Source of the DNA: Elizabethkingia meningoseptica_A
Lineage (GTDB): Bacteria > Bacteroidota > Bacteroidia > Flavobacteriales > Weeksellaceae
Reading direction: 5' to 3'
Length of the DNA stretch: 64,000 nt
Assembly: GCF_045762675.1 (NCBI RefSeq)
Contig: NZ_JBJDLK010000002.1
Span: 434,001-498,000 of the forward strand
Below, piece by piece: positions 1 to 7,680 of this stretch. The position numbers and the translations under genes were made by a program. The first letter of the stretch is position 1, and every line of letters starts with the position of its first letter. The notes below the pieces were generated by a model. It did not search any database. It saw only the letters and a list, made by a program, of their open reading frames with translations, and had not been told where the DNA came from.

Positions 1-1316
1 AAATGATGTGGAAGCGGCGCTTCACCACCTCTCCATTTTGTATGCCACACTGAATTATTATTGCCATCCAGAATATTTCCTACAACACCGTCACTGGTTT
101 CCTGACTGTCAGTTGCGATGGCCTGCCAGCCTGTTCTGTCCAGTAAATCCTTGGTATTGATTACTTCAATTTCAGGTACACCGTTTACAAATTTATACTG
201 GAATCTGTATGTTACCAATGTTCCGTTCTGGTGATAAAAATTAAGCTTTAATTCATAGTCGCCGGATAAGGTGTAAAATTCATTAAGCGGACATTCAACA
301 GAAAAACTGTCACCGTTTACAGGATGTGTATTCCACGCCAGTGCATCGTAATCTTTATTACCTCCTGCCGGGAAAGGATCATGGTATACATTTACCACTG
401 TTACAGGCAAACTCGACGTAAATTTACCACTGATAATAATTTTATTATTAACAAACTCCCCTTTCAGTTTGGTCAGATTATGATTTACAGAAGCATACCA
501 GTCGCTTCTTGTAGCAGTGGCAAATGTTTGAGAAGTGGAGAATAATGCCGCAGTAGCATTGGTGATAAATGTAGGTGTTTTTCCATAGGAATAATTTCCG
601 CTTCCCATTAAAGCTGTCCCTAAAACCGGCTGATCCAACTTATGCTCTTTATTATGAGGCGCATTTAAGCCATGCCCAAGTTCATGTGCTAACCCGCCGA
701 TCCACTTGGTTGCAAGATCTCCTGCTGCACCGCCGATTCCCAGTTTATTGGTATCCATACCCGGATAATCCAGTGCAAAACAATCTCTTCCCAATCCATA
801 GAATGGCGGACCGCCCGGGTTATTGGGATCTGAATTATAAGAAGGCATAATGATTAAATTATGATCACTTTTCTTATCAGCAGGGTGAAGTGTAAAATAT
901 TGTCTGACCTCATCCATTACAACACTCCCGCCGCCGTCATAAGGATAGGAAGCTTTTCCTTTATTTCCTTTAATGGTAATAATATTCACCCTTGTATCCG
1001 ATAAAAGATCCAGTCCGAAAGAAGTATTGCCATATCCGGCACGGTTCAGGTTATCTCCGTAAAACTTTTGCAATTGCAGCATTATATTACTCAGCCTCTT
1101 CTGATAATCCGGAATAGTATCCACATCATTAGGGACAAAATAAATTAAGTTGAGTTTGTACGGATTGTTTTTCCACGGATTGGTTAACGAAACATTCGAT
1201 GTTTTAGCACTCGGCTGTAATGACGACTCTTCGCTTCCCATTACATCTGTTTTACACGAGCTTAGCGTGCAGGCCAGCAGAACTGCCCACAAAGAACTCA
1301 TCAATAATTTTCTCAT
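1..1316 (-). CDS. Zinc metalloprotease lipoprotein with discoidin-like domain (partial, C-terminus off window)
   Basis: The reading frame is open from an ATG at 1316 to the window edge, about 438 residues. The N-terminus is a lipoprotein signal (hydrophobic stretch, then lipobox L-S-S-C at residues 18-21). Around residue 210 lies HELGHGLNAPH, the HExxHxxxxxH zinc site of metzincin-type proteases. The last visible residues (about 395-438: GWQAIATDSQE, then GNILDGNNNSVWHTKW) look like the start of an F5/8 type C (discoidin) carbohydrate-binding domain. I infer an exported, probably surface-anchored peptidase that attaches to glycans. A second gene family with the same fold cannot be excluded because the C-terminus is missing. 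It is transcribed away from the SDR gene at 1609. Confidence 0.8.
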   Translation of the reverse strand, partial: MRKLLMSSLWAVLLACTLSSCKTDVMGSEESSLQPSAKTSNVSLTNPWKNNPYKLNLIYFVPNDVDTIPDYQKRLSNIMLQLQKFYGDNLNRAGYGNTSFGLDLLSDTRVNIITIKGNKGKASYPYDGGGSVVMDEVRQYFTLHPADKKSDHNLIIMPSYNSDPNNPGGPPFYGLGRDCFALDYPGMDTNKLGIGGAAGDLATKWIGGLAHELGHGLNAPHNKEHKLDQPVLGTALMGSGNYSYGKTPTFITNATAALFSTSQTFATATRSDWYASVNHNLTKLKGEFVNNKIIISGKFTSSLPVTVVNVYHDPFPAGGNKDYDALAWNTHPVNGDSFSVECPLNEFYTLSGDYELKLNFYHQNGTLVTYRFQYKFVNGVPEIEVINTKDLLDRTGWQAIATDSQETSDGVVGNILDGNNNSVWHTKWRGGEAPLPHH

Positions 1317-1570
1317 AGTTGAATAAATTTTATTTTAAATTAGTTTTTGCTTTGGTTCATTAAAAATAATACAATTTTTCAACAAATAAATAACCGATAT
1401 TAAAATAAAATAACACTTTAACAAAACATAATACAATTATGATTTTCTAACTGCATTTTCCTGGGAACCATAAACCGGCTACAACAGCCTGTCATAAGCC
1501 AATTCATATTTTATATAGCGCGTATAGTTAAAAATGACACTTCTATTTTTCTTATACATTTATTTTATGA

Positions 1571-1578
1571 TAACTTTG
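1571..1578 (+). promoter_or_regulatory. Bacteroidota -7 promoter box for the SDR gene
   Basis: TAACTTTG matches TAnnTTTG. It lies inside the long open frame that begins at 1534, so transcription would begin after the upstream ATG codons. This supports the ATG at 1609 as the true start. No clear -33 TTG box is seen. Confidence 0.55.
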
Positions 1579-1608
1579 ATAGAACAAACCAATAAAAGAA
1601 TATTAATT

Positions 1609-2364
1609 ATGAGTAAAATTGCAGTCGTAACAGGTGGTAACCGTGGACTAGGAAAAGATATGGTTATTAACCTTGCCAAAGCGGGCAAAGATGTTATCTT
1701 CACATATAACAGCAAAGAAGATGAAGCAAACGAAGTGATAAAAGAAGTTGAAAACCTTGGTCAGAATGCAGCAGCCATTCAGCTGAGCGTAGACAAACAA
1801 AGCAGCTTTGATCTTTTTTTCGGACAACTATCAACATTACTCTACGAAAAATTCGGCGGTGCTAAAATAGACTACTGGGTGAACAATGCCGGAATCGGAC
1901 TTCCTACATTATTAGGTCATACCGATGAAAAGTCTTTTGATACACTGATGAATATTCATGTAAAAAGTCCGTATTTCCTTGTACAAAGTGCTTTAAACCT
2001 TATGAATGACGGTGGAGGTATCGTAAACATCGGAACCGGATTAACAAGGTTTTCCATGATCGGATATTCTGTATATGCAGGATTTAAAACAGCTATGGAA
2101 ACGATGACAAGATACTGGGCACTGGAATTAGGGAACAGAAAAATACGGGTAAATGCCGTAGCACCCGGAGCTATTGAAACTGATTTCGGAGGCGGCGCTG
2201 TTCGTGATAATGCTGAAATTAATAAAAATATTGCTGCCGGCACTGCATTGGGCAGAGTGGGTTTACCTGATGATATTGGTTCGGTAGTGGCTTTCCTTTG
2301 TTCAGATGATTCCAAGTGGATCAACGGACAGAGAATAGAAGTTTCCGGAGGTATACATCTATAA
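1609..2364 (+). CDS. SDR family NAD(P)-dependent oxidoreductase
   Basis: A 251-residue short-chain dehydrogenase, the usual length for the classical family. Residues 7-13 carry the TGGNRGLG cofactor motif, NNAG follows near residue 92, and YSVYAGFK near residue 148 supplies the catalytic Tyr-x-x-x-Lys. The C-terminus has the typical SxxWxxGQxIxVSGG pattern. The frame is open from 1534, but the extra N-terminal residues do not fit the family and overlap a promoter box, so 1609 is chosen. The substrate cannot be told from sequence. It stands alone between the divergent metalloprotease and a long repeat-rich gap. Confidence 0.9.
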   Translation: MSKIAVVTGGNRGLGKDMVINLAKAGKDVIFTYNSKEDEANEVIKEVENLGQNAAAIQLSVDKQSSFDLFFGQLSTLLYEKFGGAKIDYWVNNAGIGLPTLLGHTDEKSFDTLMNIHVKSPYFLVQSALNLMNDGGGIVNIGTGLTRFSMIGYSVYAGFKTAMETMTRYWALELGNRKIRVNAVAPGAIETDFGGGAVRDNAEINKNIAAGTALGRVGLPDDIGSVVAFLCSDDSKWINGQRIEVSGGIHL

Positions 2365-2372
2365 AGATTACA

Positions 2373-2525
2373 TTGAAGCTGTCTGAAGCTAAGAATATGA
2401 TCATTTCCGCAGTTTCCGATCATAAGCCTGTACAAAGATGGGCTGATCCGGGCTGCGGAAGTGGTTTATTTACCACAGCATTAGTTTGCCATACTATAAA
2501 TATCTCAGCTAATTTGAAAATTTAA
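2373..2525 (+). pseudogene. Class I SAM-dependent methyltransferase N-terminal remnant
   Basis: Just after the SDR stop, in another frame, the sequence reads SEAKNMIISAVSD, then WADPGCGSGLFTTAL. This matches the start and motif I (WADLGCGSGxFTxAL) of small class I methyltransferases, with Leu changed to Pro. Homology stops after about 40 residues and no start codon of its own fits. I read it as the leftover 5' end of a deleted gene. No known function would remain. Confidence 0.5.
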
Positions 2526-2545
2526 CCATGTGCTAATGAGAAAAA

Positions 2546-2615
2546 TGAGTAATTGATAAGTAATAAGTAATGAGTAATGAGCAATAGGTAATCAGTAATT
2601 AATCATCAGTAATAA
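2546..2615 (+). repeat. Degenerate heptanucleotide array (AAGTAAT/GAGTAAT type)
   Basis: Tandem variants of a 7-base unit (aagtaat, gagtaat, aggtaat, cagtaat) lie downstream of the SDR and methyltransferase remnant. The unit is the reverse complement of the one in the much longer array at 14393-14666. Relative to the gene just upstream, both arrays have the same orientation. Confidence 0.6.
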
Positions 2616-2684
2616 ACATGTATGTTTTTCATGCTGAAACCTTTAGGTTCAATGGAATTAAAGCATCTAAACTGCATTTTTTTC

Positions 2685-2751
2685 ACCATTAAGAAGTTAA
2701 GAGTATTAAGGATACACACATTCAGCTTAATCAACTTAATGCCTTAATGGT
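2685..2751. repeat. Palindromic repeat family R1, copy 1
   Basis: Begins ACCATTAAG and ends CTTAATGGT; the arms continue as an imperfect inverted repeat of about 26 bases, so transcripts would fold into a long hairpin. Further copies are at 3076, 3633 and 4032. Confidence 0.75.
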
Positions 2752-2821
2752 AATAATAATATCTCACTTCGTCACTTCGTGTGAAATTCTAAAAGAATTT
2801 TGTATCAAGAAGTTGTTTAAT

Positions 2822-2985
2822 CACAAAGGCACGAGTTAGTGTACCAATTAACCGGATTTTAAGACACAGGAAAATCAAAGATTTTCAAAGTTTAATGTTC
2901 CGATATTGTAATTCAACCATAAAATATAGCGAAGCAATCCGTGCCTTAAAAACACAGGGATACGAATGTAATTTGTGCCTTTGTG
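2822..2985. repeat. Palindromic repeat family R2, copy 1
   Basis: Perfect 11-base terminal inverted repeats (CACAAAGGCAC and GTGCCTTTGTG) enclose about 140 bases. The interior contains the small palindrome AAAATCAAAGATTTT and the string GCGAAGCAAT, both of which recur in the relatives at 3510 and 16536. It is non-coding and MITE-like or REP-like. Confidence 0.7.
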
Positions 2986-3075
2986 TTCATTGCTAAAGTC
3001 ACTTTGCATGGAAGCGGAGTGTATTGGGAAGCTGCTAAACAGCACAATTGTCATGCTGCAAGCATCTAAACTTTT

Positions 3076-3141
3076 ACCATTAAGAAGTTAAGATGATTAA
3101 GGTGAAAACGTTTTGCTTCATGAACTCAATGCCTTAATGGT
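3076..3141. repeat. Palindromic repeat family R1, copy 2
   Basis: The same ACCATTAAG...CTTAATGGT ends as copy 1, and it is also preceded by an AAGCATCTAAACT string shared with copy 1. Confidence 0.7.
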
Positions 3142-3509
3142 TGAATATATTTTAACCGCAAAAGAAACAAAAGGTATTGATAGTGGAACATTATAATGCT
3201 GATAAGAACAAAAAAGTTAGAAATCAAGCATTTTCTTTATCGTGAGCTACTGTGCAATTACTTTGGTAATCTATGTAATACTTCGCCGGTAAAAAAGCTA
3301 TGTGCCTATATGGTTTATCCTTTATCCGTTCTTTTACCTTAATGCAAAAGAACCAAAACATCAAGGCCTGGAAACTTCGACTAAATTGTTCCTTTATTTT
3401 CTAAAATCCCAGAAACTCGCGCCAGCACTTTTCCCACTCTTGCTCAGACAGCTGTTATTTTTTTACGAAAATAACTTCACAATTCTTAACGTCTGCATTC
3501 CCTTGGCCA

Positions 3510-3612
3510 TCTAAGGCACCAGAAAATCAATGATTTTCAAAATTGAATATTACGAAGCAATTCATACCTTAAAAACATAGGAATAATAAACATCATTTAT
3601 GCCTTGATGTTG
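3510..3612. repeat. Palindromic repeat family R2, copy 2 (degenerate)
   Basis: Carries CTAAGGCAC, AAAATCAATGATTTT, ACGAAGCAATTC and a closing ATGCCTTGATGTTG. The order is the same as in the R2 copy at 2822, but shorter and more diverged. Confidence 0.5.
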
Positions 3613-3631
3613 TTATATCAGCTGTAAAGTT

Positions 3632-3784
3632 TACCATTAAAAAATTAAGAAAATTGAGAGTGAAAACCTTAATCAACTTCATACCTTAATGGTTAAATAA
3701 TATATTAACCACAAAAACAGCAGTATTACGCTGAGCCTAGTTTATAGTGAGCATGCTAAATTATCGAAAGCTTAAAACATTATG
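3632..3784. repeat. R1 copy 3 plus flank: 153-bp direct repeat, first unit
   Basis: An R1 palindrome (3633-3693) is followed by about 90 bases that recur almost unchanged at 4031-4183. The right part (3731-3769, CTGAGCCTAG... to ATTATCGAA) is the reverse complement of the core of repeat family R3 at 21275 and 52665, so R1 and R3 elements are joined here. Confidence 0.75.
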
Positions 3785-3890
3785 AATAGAATAAACCTTG
3801 TCAAAGTTCCTCATTAGTATGAACTTGATGCTTGCATCAGCGGAGGAATACTCGGGGAAAATACAATCTTTATCTATAGAATCTCTATAC

Positions 3891-3948
3891 TAAGTCCATA
3901 GTAACTATAGACTTACTATGGACTTAGTATGGACTTGCTATGGACTTG
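3891..3948. repeat. Hairpin followed by short tandem repeats
   Basis: TAAGTCCATAGTAA and TTACTATGGACTTA form a perfect 14-base stem with an 8-base loop (3891-3926). The 3' arm is then repeated as GTATGGACTTG and CTATGGACTTG. It is non-coding and lies between the two 153-bp direct repeats. Confidence 0.65.
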
Positions 3949-4030
3949 TTCCGAATAAAACCCGAATAATATTTAGACCAAAGAGCCTATATCTCTGTAT
4001 GGTTAAGCTTTGGAAATTCCAAAAAAATTT

Positions 4031-4183
4031 TACCATTAAGAAATTAAGAAAATTTAGAGTGAAAACCTTAATCAACTTCATACCTTAATGGTTAAATAAT
4101 ATATTAACTACAAAAACAGCAGTATTACGCTGAGCCTAATTTATAGTGAGCATGCTAAATTATCGAAAGCTTAAAACACTATG
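4031..4183. repeat. R1 copy 4 plus flank: 153-bp direct repeat, second unit
   Basis: Nearly identical to 3632-3784 over its whole length, 399 bases further on. Few substitutions separate the two, so the duplication is fairly recent. Confidence 0.75.
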
Positions 4184-4430
4184 ATCAGCAGGATCTGCGA
4201 GAAACCTTCTCGCTGATTCTCCGGATTCCGCAGATGTCTTATTCCGGGCTAATGTTTAATTACCTGTAGACTGGCATGAAAGCTATATCCCTATGTAGTT
4301 AATGAAAAAATCAATATATTTGAGTTAACCCAACACTGTACGTTTCAGGAACTCATATTATTAAGACAGACAGCCTGTACGTGTTACGGCTGCACATCTT
4401 TCTAAAAGTACAGATTAAATTATATTTATT

Positions 4431-5636
4431 ATGGACTTAAAATCGAATGAACCTTTCTGGCTTATTAAAAACGGACTGATCCAGTCTTTTCCTTCCTTAA
4501 AAGAAAATACAAGCTGCGATGTATTGATTGTAGGAGGTGGTATCACAGGAAGCTTAATCGCCCATCAGTGTATTCAGGATGGATATAATACAATCTTAAT
4601 AGACAAAAGAGAAATTGCAAACGGCAGTTCTTCTGCCACCACTGCTATGCTTCAGTATGAAATAGATGTGCCTTTATACAAACTTACCGAAATGATTGGA
4701 GAAAAAGCGGCAGCAGAAAGTTACAAAGCCTGCTCCAAAGCTATTGACCAGTTAGAACTTATTACTAAAGAAATAAAGTCTAAAGCAGGGTTCAGAAGAA
4801 AGGAATCACTTTATTTTGCAGCCTTTAAAAAGGATATCGCATGGCTAAAACAGGAATTTGAAAGCAGAAAGAAAAACCAATTCGATGTAAAGTGGCTGGA
4901 AGCCGATGAGATAAAAGAAAAATACAAACTCGATAAAACTTTTGGTGGTATTATTTCCGGACAGGGCGCCAGTGTCGATGCATTCAGGCTTACCCATGAA
5001 ATTCTCGCTTATAACCAGAAAAAAGGATTACAAATCTTTGACAAGAATGAGCTGAAAGAAGTAAAACACCATGCCCGACACAGTGAGACCATACTTGATA
5101 CCGGCGCCATTATAAAGACAAAGAAAATAGTGTATTGTACAGGTTATGAAAGCACCTCTATGATTAAAGAAAAATTTGTAAATCTTATCAGCACGTATGC
5201 TATTGTTTCGGAAACTGAACCTGAAAGCAGCCTGCTGTATAAAGATTTACTGATATGGGATACGGCAGATCCTTATATTTACTCACGTACCACAGACGAC
5301 GGAAGATTTCTGATTGGCGGTGAAGATGAAGAATTTACCGATCCCCAAAAACGGGATGCACTTATTGGTAAGAAGGAGCAAAAGCTGATCAGGACTTTTG
5401 AAAAATACCTGCCACATCTTAAGTTTTATTCTGATTTTGCCTGGGCAGGAACATTTGGAGAAACCAAAGATGGTTTACCTTATATCGGCGAACATAAAGA
5501 TCATAAAAACAGTTATTTTGTACTGGGTTTCGGTGGCAACGGAATTACATTTTCTGTAGCCGGAATGGAAATGACCTCCAACTGGTTGAAGGGCAAAAAG
5601 CATCCTCTTAGTGAATGGTTCCGATTCGGAAGATAA
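4431..5636 (+). CDS. FAD-dependent oxidoreductase (DAO family)
   Basis: A 401-residue protein with the dinucleotide-binding motif VLIVGGGITGSLIA at residues 29-42, an acidic end of the second strand (LIDKRE), and then GSSSATTAMLQYEID, typical of glycine/D-amino-acid oxidase-like (DAO, PF01266) flavoproteins. Near the C-terminus, GLPYIGEH and GFGGNGITFS form the second FAD-contact block. It is soluble, with no signal peptide. The substrate is unknown; related proteins oxidise amines or amino acids. It is a single gene with more than 500 bases of spacer on each side. Confidence 0.88.
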   Translation: MDLKSNEPFWLIKNGLIQSFPSLKENTSCDVLIVGGGITGSLIAHQCIQDGYNTILIDKREIANGSSSATTAMLQYEIDVPLYKLTEMIGEKAAAESYKACSKAIDQLELITKEIKSKAGFRRKESLYFAAFKKDIAWLKQEFESRKKNQFDVKWLEADEIKEKYKLDKTFGGIISGQGASVDAFRLTHEILAYNQKKGLQIFDKNELKEVKHHARHSETILDTGAIIKTKKIVYCTGYESTSMIKEKFVNLISTYAIVSETEPESSLLYKDLLIWDTADPYIYSRTTDDGRFLIGGEDEEFTDPQKRDALIGKKEQKLIRTFEKYLPHLKFYSDFAWAGTFGETKDGLPYIGEHKDHKNSYFVLGFGGNGITFSVAGMEMTSNWLKGKKHPLSEWFRFGR

Positions 5637-6209
5637 AACTACAAATCCCTGAAGATAAAGAAACGGTCTCGGTAAAAAACATGTAATGAACTATCCGTGG
5701 ATAATTACGAAGTATACTTTATATAAATCTCCCCAAAAAGAAGCAGCAATGAGGCTTGTTTAAATAAAAAAACGGAATTATGTTTATTGAAACAAGAGAA
5801 CGGATAAATACAAATCCCACAGGCAGTATTAAAGTATACAGAACTCTTGCTAAGCTTTTCTAAAGTTTAACAGTAAGCATTTTCTGAATTTTAATAACTT
5901 AAATTGAGATTGCCTGATTGTATTTTATTGCTTTTAAAGTAAAAAGCGGCTACTATTATACAACAATTAAAATGTCATATTATTCATTATTCATAAATTT
6001 TCAGTAACAATTTCAGCTCCTGTAAAACATGTTTTCTCTTACTTAATGAGCAAATTCTTTAATTTAAATATTATATTTTTTATATTATAAACCTTTTATT
6101 TATCACAATATATCCAAAATTAGCTACAATTTAATATATATAAATTCAAAATAAATATTTATGAATTAATAATTTTATTATATTCACATCACAATCAAAT
6201 ACAAAGAAT
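5637..6209. other. 573-bp AT-rich spacer upstream of the fibre operon
   Basis: I see no gene, terminator hairpin or clear TAnnTTTG box. The last 200 bases are extremely AT-rich and presumably hold the promoter of the operon starting at 6210. Confidence 0.5.
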
Positions 6210-6788
6210 ATGAAAAATTTCAGCTACCCTTTAATGCTGTCTTTTACTTTTTTTGCAGCCAACATTCATGTTAAAGCACAAGACAGTAATACCGATAACC
6301 ATACAATAGGAATCACTATTCCTGAAGTTGCACTACTGGATATAGAACCTGCATCCAGTAAAAATATAACGCTTGCTTTTACAGCTCCTACTGAGGCAGG
6401 TCTGCCACTTGTTGCTCCGGCTCCCAATAACACATTATGGCTTAATTACTCTTCTATTCAGTCTACCGCGCACCCACTCCGTAATGTAACGGTTAAACTA
6501 AATGCATTAGTTCCGGGAGTAGATATTAAAGTAACCGCTGCTGCAGCTACAGGTTCCGGCGGCGGGACAAGGGGAACCCCTTCAGCACAGCTCATATTAA
6601 GTGCAGCTGATCAGGCGATCATTTCAGGGATAGGTAGTGCATACACGGGTGATGGCGCCAACAACGGACACAATCTTACTTATGCCTTGAGTTTTGGTGG
6701 CGGTACAGGCTCTGTTGCAGCGTATGGAGATTTAGCAGCTAAAGCGAATCTAGTTGCTACGGTGACCTATACTATTTCCGACAACTAA
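6210..6788 (+). CDS. Secreted pilin-like protein, first gene of the chaperone-usher-like operon
   Basis: A 192-residue protein with a signal peptide (cleavage likely after VKA near residue 23) and a beta-rich mature part. It is a clear paralogue of the product at 10411: both carry I-P-x-x-x-L-x-D-I-E-P-A, then L-x-F-T-A-P-T-E-A-G, W-[LI]-N-Y-[ST]-S, L-x-P-G-V-[DN]-I and I-I-S-G-I-G-x-A-x-T-G, and end in V-T-Y-T-I. I do not recognise a named family. Position and structure suggest a major fibre subunit. It is separated from the next gene by 94 bases, perhaps allowing higher expression of this subunit. Confidence 0.75.
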   Translation: MKNFSYPLMLSFTFFAANIHVKAQDSNTDNHTIGITIPEVALLDIEPASSKNITLAFTAPTEAGLPLVAPAPNNTLWLNYSSIQSTAHPLRNVTVKLNALVPGVDIKVTAAAATGSGGGTRGTPSAQLILSAADQAIISGIGSAYTGDGANNGHNLTYALSFGGGTGSVAAYGDLAAKANLVATVTYTISDN

Positions 6789-6882
6789 CATCTGAAAGTT
6801 TAAATTCATTATAAGAAGAGGCTGCTCCGTCAGTTTCTTCTTAATTCATTATGTCATATTGTATCCAAATATTCAGTTTATA

Positions 6883-7680
6883 ATGAAGCAGATCATATTT
6901 TTTGTTGCTTTTATCCTGCAAGTAGCATCACTACATGCAGGTATTGTAGTTCTTAACGGCCTTACTCATCATTACAAGGTAGAAAACGGGCAGGTATATA
7001 AAGGAAAAATCGCCATAGAAAACACCGGTGATACACCACAAAATATAAAATTGTACTTACAGGACTTAAGCTATCAGGCAAACGGTTCCATTACATACAG
7101 CAGCCCGAACACCAATCCCAGAACAAATTCGGGATGGATAAAACTGAACACCGATCTGGTTGTATTAAAGGCTAAGGAAAAAACAGAAGTCTATTATGAA
7201 ATCACAGTGCCCAATCAGGCACCTCAGCCCGGAAGTTACTGGAGTGTCATTATTGTAGAACCTGTAGATGTTATTAACCCCGGCAATGAAAAGCCGGGAA
7301 TAAATATCAGCTCTGTTGTCCGTTATGCCATTCAGGTGATTACCGATTATAAAGCAGAAAACCTGAAACCGGATTTGAAATTTGAAAGTGTAAAAGTAGA
7401 CAAAGAAGAAAACAAGCAGTTTCTAAAAATAGCCATAGCCAATAACGGCAGTATCTATTGCAAGCTTACTGCATCCTCCGAAATATACAACCGCAAAAGC
7501 GGACAAAAAACAGACACATTCAGCAGCCTTCCCATGGGTTTATTACCGGACACCTCCAAAACTTTTTATATAGATATCAGCAGATTACCACCTGATAAAT
7601 ACAGTGCTGTAATAATGGCAACTGATGAGAATGAAAATGCTTTCGCTCTCAATGTAGAATTAGAAACTAAAAATGATTAA
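6883..7680 (+). CDS. Periplasmic chaperone-like protein (PapD / DUF916-like)
   Basis: A 265-residue protein with a signal peptide (MKQIIFFVAF..., cleavage near LHAG). The N-terminal half is an Ig-like domain (about residues 25-145) with NTGDTPQNIKLYL, then W-I-K-L and V-Y-Y-E-I-T-V-P-N-Q-A-P-Q-P-G-S-Y-W-S-V-I. This resembles PapD-type fimbrial chaperones and the WxLIP/DUF916 surface-protein domain. A second Ig-like domain fills the rest. The frame is open from 6859 but only through a TTG; the ATG at 6883 gives a proper signal peptide. It overlaps the next gene by 8 bases, so the two are co-translated. I infer that it escorts the secreted subunits to the usher-like protein. Confidence 0.7.
   Translation: MKQIIFFVAFILQVASLHAGIVVLNGLTHHYKVENGQVYKGKIAIENTGDTPQNIKLYLQDLSYQANGSITYSSPNTNPRTNSGWIKLNTDLVVLKAKEKTEVYYEITVPNQAPQPGSYWSVIIVEPVDVINPGNEKPGINISSVVRYAIQVITDYKAENLKPDLKFESVKVDKEENKQFLKIAIANNGSIYCKLTASSEIYNRKSGQKTDTFSSLPMGLLPDTSKTFYIDISRLPPDKYSAVIMATDENENAFALNVELETKND

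Larger units (their letters stand above)
2526..4430. other. 1.9-kb gene-less region
   Basis: No open frame here has coding character. The interval is filled by repeat families R1 and R2, the heptamer array and the hairpin described separately. The stretch 3300-3480 resembles a string I recall as common between genes in related bacteria, but I cannot identify it. There is no tRNA-like cloverleaf. Confidence 0.6.

Noticed and set aside
1956..2435. 159-codon minus-strand frame opposite the SDR gene
   Set aside because: It is the shadow of a well-supported SDR with all family motifs on the plus strand.
3302..3514. 70-codon plus-strand frame in the repeat region
   Set aside because: Composition is not coding-like and the region resembles intergenic repeat DNA.
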